DNA of 63,617 nucleotides, taken from assembly GCF_014656545.1 (NCBI RefSeq), contig NZ_BNDS01000018.1, forward strand, positions 43,497-107,113, written 5' to 3'. Position 1 is the first letter of the stretch. Every line of letters starts with the position of its first letter. This stretch comes from Neobacillus kokaensis (GTDB lineage Bacteria; Bacillota; Bacilli; Bacillales; Cytobacillaceae). The notes beneath the pieces are model-generated. The model searched no databases, was not told the DNA's origin, and worked only from the letters and a program-made list of their open reading frames with translations. Positions 28,401-35,969 of this stretch are shown here, piece after piece. Both the position numbers and the translations under genes were made by a program.

Positions 28401-28708
28401 GGGATCATTCCGGCCACTGGCTCGAGTGGAAAGTTAGTGTACCGCATTCAGGGAAATACAAGGTTGTCGTCCGATATAGTACAGACTCAACAACATCAAA
28501 TCGTGATTTTTCAATTGACGGAGGATCAGAGGTTTATTTTAATTTTCCTACAACGAAAGGGTGGAATAATTGGAGTGATGTGATGTTGACCGACATAAAT
28601 GGAAATCCGCTTGAATTTAATCTAGAGAATGGTGAACATGTCTTCCATATGACAAACGTCTCCTCTCCTTTGAACATTGACTATCTAAAACTAGTAGAAG
28701 TTAATTGA
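25484..28708 (+). CDS. Secreted polysaccharide lyase family 8 (hyaluronate/chondroitin/xanthan lyase type)
   Basis: About 1074 residues. Signal peptide (MVSILVTVLLMAPMFTAFYG, cleavage after DVAAA). Domain order: PL8 alpha/alpha toroid (about 45-390), PL8 beta super-sandwich (about 400-680), PL8 C-terminal domain (about 720-790), an NEW3/alpha-galactosidase-associated Ig-like module (about 800-905), and a CBM6/35-like carbohydrate-binding module (about 925-1074). Catalytic signatures: Asn in NWWNWEIG (about 174), His and Tyr in GSFVQHNYVPYNGSYG (about 275-291), Arg in RGRAISREGS (about 342). It cleaves acidic polysaccharides by beta-elimination, giving unsaturated oligomers for the importer and GH88. 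No cell-wall anchor. ATG at 25484 gives a sensible signal peptide; the reading frame extends upstream without one. Confidence 0.93.
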   Translation: MKELSIEIRERLARIRRLGFKMVSILVTVLLMAPMFTAFYGKDVAAAEMTDEFTMLREKWKDYLTGGSGFDRDDPDISSFVKGIDAKVTNAEGTGAWDTMDRSENRKYLWNDLTSTTDSADVSNNYYRLKDMALAYSSEGSKLYQNQLLKQDIISGLDWMYANRYNEKKSEYGNWWNWEIGAPMALKDILVVMYKDLSADQIDNYTKAIDRFVPDPTKRTNYPSLSETGANRMDKALIVIIRGIVGKNSERISTGRDALSQVFEYVTDGDGFYKDGSFVQHNYVPYNGSYGIVLMDHLADVLYILAESTWKVTDHNLQNVYNWVFDSFEPLIYKGAMMDMTRGRAISREGSQDHSAGRSVIIPILQLSGAAPPDVAMKIKSMVKYWIESDKTFDNYVAGLNINDMLLVKKVMKDSSITPRGELVKHQVFAAMDQVVHRSQGFGFGISMSSKRISSFEMGTASGAENTKGWHTGYGMTYLYNNDLTQFSDDFWPTVNMLRLPGTTTDGSKGSPLQSWKPYFSSKTWVGGSSIDGLYGATGMEFDLENSSLTGKKSWFSFDDEIVALGTGITGSDDKEAETIVENRKLNASGNNALTVNGETKSNQLGWSQTMEKVKWAHLKGDVQGSDIGYYFPGSSTVSGLREARTGSWKDINIGGSDKPITKNYLSLALEHGVKPNNASYSYVVLPNKSPGETEQYSQHSDIDIVSNTSDVQAVKEKKLGLIGANFWNPGEVDFIRSYQPASVMVKENGDELTLSLSDPTQIQDQITLELGKIGSKVITKDDSIKVVQTSPYIKVEVDVAKSLGKTHTITFKSTANGGKLPPVARIDVVMKDKVYRGDQVPVKINLSNSGKRVLPGGELSFNVPEGWVIDSENLIVPELHPSESYTLDAKMIIPEDVKYDKYEINALLKAGNTIQNASKSIEVIRQYLKVSPVSESLKGIVVEGEDFSAQGGGSVNIVPKPGASEGNAINLWDHSGHWLEWKVSVPHSGKYKVVVRYSTDSTTSNRDFSIDGGSEVYFNFPTTKGWNNWSDVMLTDINGNPLEFNLENGEHVFHMTNVSSPLNIDYLKLVEVN

Positions 28709-28787
28709 TCGTTTTCCGCTAAGTCTAGAGAAGGTCGAGGTTATCCCTTCTGCTAAAAAAACGTAAAAGTGAAAGATAAAGGCTAAA

Positions 28788-28820
28788 GGCCCCTAGTTTA
28801 GTATCTTAGGGGTCTTACAT
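28788..28820 (+). terminator. Terminator after the lyase gene
   Basis: GGCCCCTA and TAGGGGTC, 8-base stem and 11-base loop, followed by TTACAT. Moderate strength. It separates the lyase from the GH95-like gene. Confidence 0.6.
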
Positions 28821-28906
28821 GCTAACTGGATCTATTCATTCTGATTCAAACCTTATCAAGAAAAAAAGATGGACCAGCGAGATGATAAACAAACGGAGGG
28901 AACGCC

Positions 28907-31900
28907 GTGCATGTAGTAAAATACGAAAATGCAGAAAGTGGCTGGAATGAGGCTTTGCCACTTGGAAATGGACATTTTGGGGGAATGGTATTCTTCGAGG
29001 AACATAAGCTGACTATGGCCATGAATCATTATGAGGTTTACTATAAGAAACTTCATCGTTACAGCGAAAAGTATAAAAGAGGCGAAGGACCTCATTTCGA
29101 TAAAGTATTTGGCTTCACGTTTGATGAAATGAAACAAAGGGCGAAAGAAATGTACCGCGATCCTGAGCAAGGCTCGTATTTTTTATACACCGATGCCTTA
29201 TGGAACAGCGCTTTTTATAGACGGTATGGCAAACCTGGAGGGGGGGCAACACATTATCCAACAGGTGAACTTCAGCTTATACCGCATGAAAAATTGGCTG
29301 ACTCTGATCACTATTCTCTTCAGCTAAACGTGGAGAAGGCTTGCGTCGATTTCCAGATTGAGAAAGAAAGCGACAAACTTGAGGCACGTACGATCGTAAC
29401 TCAAAACGAGGATTTTGTCATCACCCAAATTAATCAGACGACTTCGACACTATTGAAAGCTGTCGTTATGTCTGTCCCGTCAAGAAGATATGGAAATATG
29501 ACCGTACACTATCACCGGTTGAACGACACAACCTTCTATTACACAGGGTCTTTCTATCCAGATGGTGAAGATAAAGAATGCAGCCCATTTACCTTTCTCG
29601 TGATGATGAGGCTAATCGGAGCAAAGGGACATCCTGAGTTTGGATCGAATGGTATGGACATCCATATTCATGATGCTGAGAGCAAATTCACTATTATCAC
29701 AACCGTTGTAACGGAAGAGGAGACAAAGGAGCTTTTGCAGACGGCCACACAAAGATTAGACAACGCTGTCCACTTTGTGCCTGACAAAGTCACCCATCAC
29801 AAGCAACATTGGGAACACTTTTGGAAGAAATCCTCGATTACTTTGCCTGATAAAATGGTGGAGGATTTATGGTACGTTAATTTGTACGCCATTGCCTGCA
29901 GTAGTGGAAAAGGTGGAAGAATGTATGAGCAGGCATGCGGGTTAAACGGTTTGTGGGATATAAAACAACCGACAAAGTGGGGCAGCATGTGGTATTGGGA
30001 TGTTAACATTCAGGCTGCCTTTTGGCCGCTCTATACGGCAAATCACCTTGAAATTGCTGAAGCATTTAATGACGGCTTGTTGTCTTTCACATCTCTTGCT
30101 GAAAAAATGGCAAAGCAGTTCCACGGGCTACAAGGATATGCGGGAGATTATCCGTTCCCATTGTATTTAAGCACATGGCCTTGGTGTGCCCAGTTTTTAT
30201 GGCATTATTACAAATTCAGCATGGACCAAGAGTTTTTGAGAGAGAAAGCTTATCCGTTGTTTAAGCAAATTCTTACATTTTTTGAAGGTTATCTCCATTT
30301 CGACAATGAAACAGGGCATTACGTCGTCTTTCCTGATATTTCACCAGAACAAGGTCCTGTAACGATGAATTCCACCATTTCGCTTGCGACAGTCCGTTAC
30401 TTATTAACTATTTCAATCGAGGCAAACGTCATTCTTGGTGAAGAGAAAGCTGATCGCGAAAAATGGAGTGAACTACTAGCCCGATTAGCTCCTTATCCAG
30501 TAGCCGTTTCTAAAAAATATGGAGAGATCATCAAGGATTCCGAGTGGGCACCTGCCAATTTGCATTTAAGGCACCCATCCGTTCTTATGCCGATTTATCC
30601 TATTGGTGAAATCAATAAACATAGCGAAGAACATATAAGAAAAAGGGCGGAAAATACGCTGCGTTATGTACAGGAAAATACGGAGTTCGGTGTGTTTCAG
30701 TTTGGCTGGCTCTCATGTGCTGCTTCAAGGCTTGGAAAAGGGAACACGGCGCTAAGAATGCTTTATGAGCAAGGCATCGATTTGTCTTTACGGCCAAACG
30801 GGTTATTTTCCGAAGAAACGGAGCGGTGGATTAACTATTGTAATATTACAAATGAGCCGCTGTACTATCCGCATATGATGGAAGCTTCCGGCGAAATGGT
30901 AGCATCCGTTAATGAAATGCTGCTGCAAAGTTATAACGGAATTATCGATGTATTCCCTGCTGTCCCATCAGGGGAACCCGAAAATGAACGTAAGGTCGGC
31001 CTTTACGATCACGAGGTCGAAAAGAATGTACGGACGTACGAAAGATGGGAGGATTGTGAATTCCATGGTTTGCTTGCCGAAGGAGCCTTCGAAGTGAGTG
31101 CCGTTATGAAAAAGGGTAGAACGACCTTTGTTAAAATAAAAAGCTTAGTGGGAAACAAGTTCGTTATGCGAAATCCATATGAATTGGGAGAAAAGTTGTC
31201 GGTAGCAAGTTTTGAAGGGGCATCTTGGGAGTGGATTAAGCATGACCAGGAAGGTGAATACGTTTCTTTTTTTACTGAAAAAAATGGTGAGTATGCAATT
31301 TTCCCGCGAAGGGATGAAAGTATCAGCCTAGATATCCATCCAAATCGGCTTTTTACTTTAGATACGTTTCTTTCTCTGAGTGAAAGAGGGGCCGAAGGGA
31401 CATATCCACGAATCCATGAAGCCCATACGTCCCGAAGAGTTTTCTTAGGTAAGAATAAAGATACACATCATATGAAGATGCTGGATCATTTTACATTCGA
31501 TTATTATTCCGGCAATTACCGAGAATCGAGAACCGCCGTTTACCGATTAGACTTTGGAACGGCAATGAATGAACCGTTAAAAGATTATTCCAAAGCGATC
31601 CCAAGACAGCTTCATATGGGAGGTGGAATCGGTCAAGATTTCCGAAAAATATCGTCGGAAACGGTATTTACTCCGTATACAGGGCTTGGCTGGGAAAATG
31701 CAGACGATTTAATCTCATTTGATCGCGAAGGACCTGATGAGATTCGGAGGGATTTCGTTGGTAGCGAAACAGAAAAAACATTTTTGCTGGAGCTTCCAAA
31801 AGGCAGGTACGATATGTTATTCGTGTCGGGAGACAACGATGCCTCATCATACACTGAGGTAGAAATCGAAGGACAAAACGTATGGAAGCCGGAAAAAGTT

Positions 31901-32044
31901 TTGCGGGCAGGGGAGTTTGTTACAGAAATCTTGCCTGTCATACAACGAAAAGACGGTTTTCTCAACATTCACTTTCGAAGCCAAAGGGGTCTGTCATGGA
32001 AAATAAATCTATTAGTCTTTAATAAAAACTATACCTACCTTTAA
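28907..32044 (+). CDS. GH95-like glycoside hydrolase (alpha-L-fucosidase family relative)
   Basis: 1045 residues, no signal peptide. The N-terminal WNEALPLGNGHFGGMVF (about 13-29) is the hallmark of the GH95 N domain. The central (alpha/alpha)6 barrel contains MWYWDVNIQAAFWPLY (about 360), the counterpart of the N-I-N-x-Q-M-N-Y-W-P motif that carries the two catalytic Asn residues in GH95 fucosidases; here the first Asn is replaced by Asp. The last about 250 residues form an extra beta-rich region not usual for GH95. Likely role: removal of fucose, galactose or another sugar from imported oligosaccharides. Specificity uncertain. Start is GTG after GGAGGG. Confidence 0.8.
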   Translation: MHVVKYENAESGWNEALPLGNGHFGGMVFFEEHKLTMAMNHYEVYYKKLHRYSEKYKRGEGPHFDKVFGFTFDEMKQRAKEMYRDPEQGSYFLYTDALWNSAFYRRYGKPGGGATHYPTGELQLIPHEKLADSDHYSLQLNVEKACVDFQIEKESDKLEARTIVTQNEDFVITQINQTTSTLLKAVVMSVPSRRYGNMTVHYHRLNDTTFYYTGSFYPDGEDKECSPFTFLVMMRLIGAKGHPEFGSNGMDIHIHDAESKFTIITTVVTEEETKELLQTATQRLDNAVHFVPDKVTHHKQHWEHFWKKSSITLPDKMVEDLWYVNLYAIACSSGKGGRMYEQACGLNGLWDIKQPTKWGSMWYWDVNIQAAFWPLYTANHLEIAEAFNDGLLSFTSLAEKMAKQFHGLQGYAGDYPFPLYLSTWPWCAQFLWHYYKFSMDQEFLREKAYPLFKQILTFFEGYLHFDNETGHYVVFPDISPEQGPVTMNSTISLATVRYLLTISIEANVILGEEKADREKWSELLARLAPYPVAVSKKYGEIIKDSEWAPANLHLRHPSVLMPIYPIGEINKHSEEHIRKRAENTLRYVQENTEFGVFQFGWLSCAASRLGKGNTALRMLYEQGIDLSLRPNGLFSEETERWINYCNITNEPLYYPHMMEASGEMVASVNEMLLQSYNGIIDVFPAVPSGEPENERKVGLYDHEVEKNVRTYERWEDCEFHGLLAEGAFEVSAVMKKGRTTFVKIKSLVGNKFVMRNPYELGEKLSVASFEGASWEWIKHDQEGEYVSFFTEKNGEYAIFPRRDESISLDIHPNRLFTLDTFLSLSERGAEGTYPRIHEAHTSRRVFLGKNKDTHHMKMLDHFTFDYYSGNYRESRTAVYRLDFGTAMNEPLKDYSKAIPRQLHMGGGIGQDFRKISSETVFTPYTGLGWENADDLISFDREGPDEIRRDFVGSETEKTFLLELPKGRYDMLFVSGDNDASSYTEVEIEGQNVWKPEKVLRAGEFVTEILPVIQRKDGFLNIHFRSQRGLSWKINLLVFNKNYTYL

Positions 32045-32131
32045 CATGGTTGATTTGGAAAATTACTTGAAATGAATGGACTATAATTAATGGAAACAGT
32101 TAGAATAGGATAGTTGGTGTTTGATTGCGGA

Positions 32132-32266
32132 GTGGAATTGCAAAGTATTGGCATAATCCCAGGATTAGCGCGTAAGGAAATTGAAGTTGTTGCCATACTA
32201 TCACCGAACATGTCATTGCCGCCCCTTCGAGCCGAAAAATACGGATTCGTTCTAATAAGGAAGTGA
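32132..32266 (+). pseudogene. Possible remnant of a Gfo/Idh/MocA-type oxidoreductase
   Basis: An open stretch of 44 codons contains SIGIIPGLARKEIEVVAIL and RAEKYGF, resembling the nucleotide-binding start of Gfo/Idh/MocA dehydrogenases with internal deletions. There is no ribosome binding site and it ends just before the EEP gene. Weakly supported. Confidence 0.3.
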
Positions 32267-32268
32267 AA

Positions 32269-33033
32269 TTGTTGAAAAAGAGATATAGAAGCGATAAAGA
32301 GGCTGTCATTAAAGTCATGACTTATAATATTCATCATGGAAGAACAGATGCCATATTGGATTTGAAAAGAATCGCCGTACTAATTAAAACATCGGGCGCT
32401 GATGTTATTGGTTTACAAGAGGTAGATAATCATTTTTCCGAGCGCAGTAATTTCGAAGATCAAGCAAAATGGTTGGCAAATTACTTAGACATGCATTTTG
32501 CATATGGTGCGAATCTTGACTTTGATCCTTTGCAAGAAGGCGGGAACCGTCGTCAATATGGAACGGCCGTATTAAGCAAATATCCTATCCTGTCTGCCGA
32601 AAATCATTTACTCACTACTATTCCAAACCTTTCTGAGCAGCGTGGTCTTTTGGAAACGGTGATTAACGTGAAAGGAAATCATGTTCAATTTTACAATGTG
32701 CATCTTGATGATCAAAGAGCCGAACTGAGGGAGCAGCAAATCAAAGAGATACATAACATTGCACACCAAAAGGAAGGAACTAGTATCTTTGTAGGGGACT
32801 TCAATGCAACTCCTGAAAGTGCGGAAATACGAAAGATGACTGCACAATATAAGGATGTGTTTGCCGAACTGAATCAAAATAATGACTTTACCTTTCCGGC
32901 AGACAAACCAGATAGTCGTATTGATTATATTTTCACTTCTAAAAATGTAGAAATTTGTAATTGTAAAGTTATAAATACTATTGCTTCTGATCATTTGCCA
33001 ATTACCGCAGAGTTGGTACTTAATAAAATCTAA
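32269..33033 (+). CDS. Endonuclease/exonuclease/phosphatase (EEP) family hydrolase
   Basis: About 254 residues, no signal peptide. EEP-fold motifs: MTYNIHHG (start of the domain), GLQEVDNHF with the metal-binding Glu, YNVHLDD, GDFNATPES with the catalytic Asp-Asn, RIDYIF and SDHLPITAEL with the closing Asp-His. Metal-dependent phosphodiesterase or phosphomonoesterase; the natural substrate is unknown (family members act on DNA, phospholipids or sugar phosphates). Starts are non-ATG: TTG 32269 or 32272 after AAGGAAG. It is the last intact gene before the right-hand repeat of the putative island. Confidence 0.85.
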   Translation: MLKKRYRSDKEAVIKVMTYNIHHGRTDAILDLKRIAVLIKTSGADVIGLQEVDNHFSERSNFEDQAKWLANYLDMHFAYGANLDFDPLQEGGNRRQYGTAVLSKYPILSAENHLLTTIPNLSEQRGLLETVINVKGNHVQFYNVHLDDQRAELREQQIKEIHNIAHQKEGTSIFVGDFNATPESAEIRKMTAQYKDVFAELNQNNDFTFPADKPDSRIDYIFTSKNVEICNCKVINTIASDHLPITAELVLNKI

Positions 33034-33136
33034 TATAAAAATTGGGCGGGCAATTATTAATCCTCAATAAGCAATGGCTAACCGATTATGCCCGGTACAG
33101 TCTGAGCGGAAACAGAGAAGATAAAAATAAAAAGAT

Positions 33137-33179
33137 AGGTGTCAGGCACCATGTCAAAAATTCAAATGGTGCCGACACT
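33137..33179. terminator. Large hairpin with GGTGTCAGGCACC motif
   Basis: AGGTGTC-A-GGCACCAT and ATGGTGCC-G-ACACT arms, 13-base loop, CTTTCC after. This GGTGTC/GGCACC hairpin type is widespread between Bacillus genes. A fragment of a related motif (GTGCCAGGCAC) recurs near 33705. Probable terminator of the EEP gene. Confidence 0.65.
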
Positions 33180-33230
33180 CTTTCCTTCTATACTCATAGT
33201 TGATTTAGTCGTTTAATGCCAGTTGAATCA

Positions 33231-33443
33231 TTAGTTCGATTCCAGAGGGGCAGGCGTTTCTTGGATGTCGAATTTGGAATGGTGGCGCGGGTATTGGTTT
33301 TTTTCACTTTGCATCCTGTTGTTGATGAAGGCACCCGTCTTTTCTTTTACATAATAGGAGAAATCCTCTTCACTCATAATAGGTTCTTTTTCCACGAAGA
33401 CCTCTTCACCAAAGGACTTTACGATGATTTCCTTCGCATCCAC
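33231..33443 (-). CDS. Possible small protein or gene fragment, unrecognised
   Basis: 70 codons on the minus strand. The first about 45 residues (MDAKEIIVKSFGEEVF..., then KEPIMSEEDFSYYVKEKTGA) look protein-like and acidic. There is no ribosome binding site at the ATG, and the upstream sequence is the HAD-derived repeat, so it is more likely a truncated gene fragment lying at the island boundary. No family recognised. Confidence 0.3.
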   Translation of the reverse strand: MDAKEIIVKSFGEEVFVEKEPIMSEEDFSYYVKEKTGAFINNRMQSEKNQYPRHHSKFDIQETPAPLESN

Positions 33444-33452
33444 AATGCCTCT

Positions 33453-33511
33453 GGATTAGCTGAGTTTATAGAACGTTATCTCCTTAAATCGTATGAATCA
33501 ATTGTGATTTA
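33453..33511 (+). pseudogene. 3'-end fragment of a Cof-HAD gene (right copy of flanking repeat)
   Basis: Encodes GLAEFIERYLLKSYESIVI plus stop, nearly the same as the last residues of the HAD protein at 1978-2775. The homology covers 59 bases only; the rest of the gene is absent. Interpreted as attR or a recombination scar. Confidence 0.75.
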
Positions 33512-33644
33512 ATGTTATTTTATATAGTTAATTGATGATATTAGCATGTAGTACAGCCACTAGTTCAATCGAAGAGGCAGAAAATCTTCGTCTATTATTT
33601 CTCATAAAAACAATAAGATGTAGTCTAAACTTTATTTATAAGCT

Positions 33645-33671
33645 AAAAAGGGCCTAGAGCTCTTTTTTTTT
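33645..33671. terminator. Weak terminator-like hairpin
   Basis: AAAAAGGGC and GCTCTTTTTTTT with a short loop. It precedes the quinone-stress region. Apart from the features listed, 33512-33774 shows nothing recognisable. Confidence 0.45.
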
Positions 33672-33774
33672 ATACTGCATCAGCTTATATCAGCAAATAC
33701 TTGACTGTGCCAGGCACTCTGCTTTAGGTCAACTGAAAGCCCGAGCTACTACTAACTATATTTTTAAAAAATCA

Positions 33775-33821
33775 TTGACAAACAAGACTAATTATATTAT
33801 AGTTATCTCGAATTAGAGATA
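33775..33821 (+). promoter_or_regulatory. Promoter and MhqR-type operator of the MarR gene
   Basis: TTGACA (33775-33780), 17-base spacer, TATAGT (33798-33803), directly followed by the palindrome TATCTCGAATTAGAGATA (33804-33821). The position just after -10 suits autorepression by the MarR protein. The sequence fits the ATCTCGAATTCGAGAT-like operators known for MhqR of B. subtilis. Confidence 0.85.
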
Positions 33822-33854
33822 CTTTAATTCAAGACTTTTAGGGAGGTGAACTAA

Positions 33855-34277
33855 ATGGAGAGGAAATGCAATAATCTGCCCTTTCTGGTATTAATGCAAA
33901 CGTCTAAAGGAATTCATGATCGAATAAAAGAAGAAATGGCAAAAAACAAGCTAGGTATTACGGAATTTTCTGTTTTAGAGGTGCTTTATCAAAAAGGAAA
34001 ACAAACAATTCAACAAATTGGAAATTGCATCTTAATCTCGAGTGGTTCAATGACCTATTGTTTAGACAAGCTAGAAAAAAGAGGATTATTAAGTCGAAAT
34101 GCCTGCCCAGATGACCGCCGAGCAATACATGTGATATTAACTGATAAAGGAAATAAATTGATGGATGAAATCATGCCTAAATATGTGGAGTTAGTTGATC
34201 ATTTGTTTGATTCGTTAAATTCTGATGAGGCGAAGATTTTGGTGCATCTTTTGAAAAAAGTAAGGAATGAAGTTTAA
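33855..34277 (+). CDS. mhqR: MarR-family repressor, MhqR-like
   Basis: 140 residues, winged helix MarR protein (IQQIGNCILISSGSMTYCLDKLEKRGLLSR recognition region about 55-84, then the DDRRAIHVILTDKG wing). MhqR of B. subtilis represses dioxygenases, DoxX and esterase genes and is relieved by quinones. Three Cys residues are present (about positions 5, 59 and 70), but MhqR does not clearly work by Cys switching. Its own promoter and at least four later promoters carry the same palindrome, so it is very probably the regulator of the genes up to about 45 kb. ATG after GGGAGGTG. Confidence 0.88.
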   Translation: MERKCNNLPFLVLMQTSKGIHDRIKEEMAKNKLGITEFSVLEVLYQKGKQTIQQIGNCILISSGSMTYCLDKLEKRGLLSRNACPDDRRAIHVILTDKGNKLMDEIMPKYVELVDHLFDSLNSDEAKILVHLLKKVRNEV

Positions 34278-34297
34278 ACGAGGATTTTTTTAAATAT

Positions 34298-34319
34298 AAT
34301 ATCTCAGGTTTGAGATATT
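34298..34319. promoter_or_regulatory. MhqR-type operator before doxX
   Basis: AATATCTCA-GGTT-TGAGATATT, perfect 9-base arms. It lies between the MarR stop codon and the doxX ribosome binding site. Confidence 0.8.
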
Positions 34320-34340
34320 TGAATTTAGGGGGGATTTAAG

Positions 34341-34739
34341 ATGATAAATCTTGGTTTGTTATTAATTCGGTTGGTGATTGGTGTTTTATTCATTGGTCAC
34401 GGTGCTCAAAAATTGTTTGGTTGGTTTGGTGGTTACGGCTTAAAGGGTACAGGAGGCTGGTTTGAATCCATTGGCATGAAACCAGGAGTAACCATGGCTC
34501 TATTCGCAGGATTAGCAGAACTTATTGGGGGAGCATTGTTTGCTTTAGGACTCTTAACCCCGCTTGCAGGAATTATGATTGCCGGAACCATGGTAATGGC
34601 GATCATTAAGGTGCATGCTCCAAACGGATTATGGTCAACAGCAAATGGATATGAATATAATCTAACATTGCTTGCAGTGGCTATAGGTATAGCCTTAATC
34701 GGTCCTGGTCAATATGCTCTTGATTCATTATTATTTTAA
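34341..34739 (+). CDS. DoxX-family membrane protein (MhqP/CatD-like)
   Basis: 132 residues, four membrane helices, DoxX pattern LLLIRLVIGVLFIGHGAQKLFGWFGG at the start. In B. subtilis DoxX proteins of this group (MhqP, CatD) are induced with ring-cleaving dioxygenases by catechol and quinones and probably assist their detoxification at the membrane. Strong GGGGGG before the ATG and an MhqR palindrome 22 bases upstream of the start. Confidence 0.9.
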   Translation: MINLGLLLIRLVIGVLFIGHGAQKLFGWFGGYGLKGTGGWFESIGMKPGVTMALFAGLAELIGGALFALGLLTPLAGIMIAGTMVMAIIKVHAPNGLWSTANGYEYNLTLLAVAIGIALIGPGQYALDSLLF

Positions 34740-34867
34740 TTTATTTCGCATTTAGAGATTCTTAAATTAAAATAAATGATATGTGACTTTAAATATTTTA
34801 TTAGGAGCAAAATATGGTTTCAAGTTCCTTTCATTAATTGAACTTTACATCAAAAAGGGGTGTGAAA

Positions 34868-35806
34868 ATGAGTAAGAAAACTATGGGTATTCACCATATA
34901 ACAGCAATCGTCGGCCATCCTCAAGAGAATGTAGATTTCTATGCTGGAGTTTTGGGTCTGCGTTTAATCAAGCAAACTGTCAATTTTGATGATCCAGGTA
35001 CTTATCACCTTTATTTCGGGAATGAGGGCGGGAAGCCGGGAACCATTATTACATTCTTTCCATGGGCAGGGGCTCAACAAGGAATTATTGGAGATGGTCA
35101 AGTAGGAGTTACTTCTTATGTAGTTCCAAATGGTGCGATAAGGTTCTGGGAAAAAAGACTAGGGAAATTCAATGTTCCCTTTACTAAAATGGAACGCTTT
35201 GGAGAGCAATATTTGGAATTTGATGATCCTCATGGGCTTCATCTTGAAATTGTGGAAAGAGAAGAAGGAGAAATCAATCCATGGATCTTTGGAGGGGTAA
35301 CATCTGAAGTTGCCATCAAAGGATTTGGCGGCGCAACTCTTTTATCTGCACATCCTGAGCTAACAGCGGGGTTGTTAGAAAATGTTTTGGGTCTAGAAAG
35401 AATTGGGACTGAGGGGGATTTTGTCCGTTTTCGTTCCTTAGCGGATATTGGGAATATTATTGACCTAAAATTAACCCCTATTGGTCTCGGGAAAATGGGT
35501 GTTGGCACTGTACACCATATTGCATGGCGGGCTAAAGATGATCAGGACCAATTAGATTGGAAAAAGTTTGTGCAATCAAATGGATATGGCGTTACCCCGG
35601 TACAAGATCGAAATTACTTTAATGCTATTTACTTTAGAGAACATGGAAAAATACTGTTTGAAATTGCAACTGATCCTCCGGGATTTGCTCATGATGAATC
35701 CGCGGCAACAATGGGTAAAAAATTAATGTTACCTAGACAGTACGAACAATATAGAGGGCAGATTGAACGAGGGTTGCTGCATTTTGAAGTAAAAGAACTA
35801 GACTGA
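34868..35806 (+). CDS. VOC-superfamily ring-cleaving dioxygenase (MhqO/MhqE type)
   Basis: 312 residues made of two VOC (glyoxalase-fold) halves. Metal ligands expected for extradiol-type enzymes are seen: His in GIHHITAIVG (about 6-9), His in GTVHHIAWR (about 217-220), Glu in ILFEIATDPPG (about 265). In B. subtilis the family is induced by hydroquinones and removes them by ring opening. Start ATG 34868 after AAAAGGGGTG. First of three paralogues in this window; probably co-transcribed with doxX. Confidence 0.9.
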   Translation: MSKKTMGIHHITAIVGHPQENVDFYAGVLGLRLIKQTVNFDDPGTYHLYFGNEGGKPGTIITFFPWAGAQQGIIGDGQVGVTSYVVPNGAIRFWEKRLGKFNVPFTKMERFGEQYLEFDDPHGLHLEIVEREEGEINPWIFGGVTSEVAIKGFGGATLLSAHPELTAGLLENVLGLERIGTEGDFVRFRSLADIGNIIDLKLTPIGLGKMGVGTVHHIAWRAKDDQDQLDWKKFVQSNGYGVTPVQDRNYFNAIYFREHGKILFEIATDPPGFAHDESAATMGKKLMLPRQYEQYRGQIERGLLHFEVKELD

Positions 35807-35835
35807 TTTCGGGGTAAGTTCCTCGGTATAAAATG

Positions 35836-35884
35836 TTGACAATCAAAATGGATATATGTTAAATTTATCTCGAAATAAAGATAA
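35836..35884 (+). promoter_or_regulatory. Promoter and MhqR-type operator of the FMN reductase gene
   Basis: TTGACA (35836-35841), 17-base spacer, TTAAAT (35859-35864), then TTATCTCGAAATAAAGATAA (35865-35884). Same layout as the MarR promoter. Confidence 0.8.
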
Positions 35885-35929
35885 GTTAATTCAAGGTAAC
35901 TTCATTCATTAAATATTTTTTTAAATTTA

Positions 35930-35947
35930 TATCTCAGATTCGAGACT
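35930..35947. promoter_or_regulatory. Second MhqR-type operator before the FMN reductase gene
   Basis: TATCTCAGATTCGAGACT, imperfect palindrome related to the other operators, just before the ribosome binding site AAGGAGGTGG. Confidence 0.65.
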
Positions 35948-35969
35948 TTTAAGGAGGTGGAATTATCAA

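Noticed and set aside
32041..32337. Minus-strand 98-codon ORF
   Set aside because: Antisense of the EEP gene start and of the oxidoreductase-like remnant; no ribosome binding site.
33216..33512. 98-codon ORF ending in a HAD-like tail
   Set aside because: Only the last about 20 codons are homologous (the repeat of the HAD 3' end); the rest is an accidental fusion with the antisense of another fragment.
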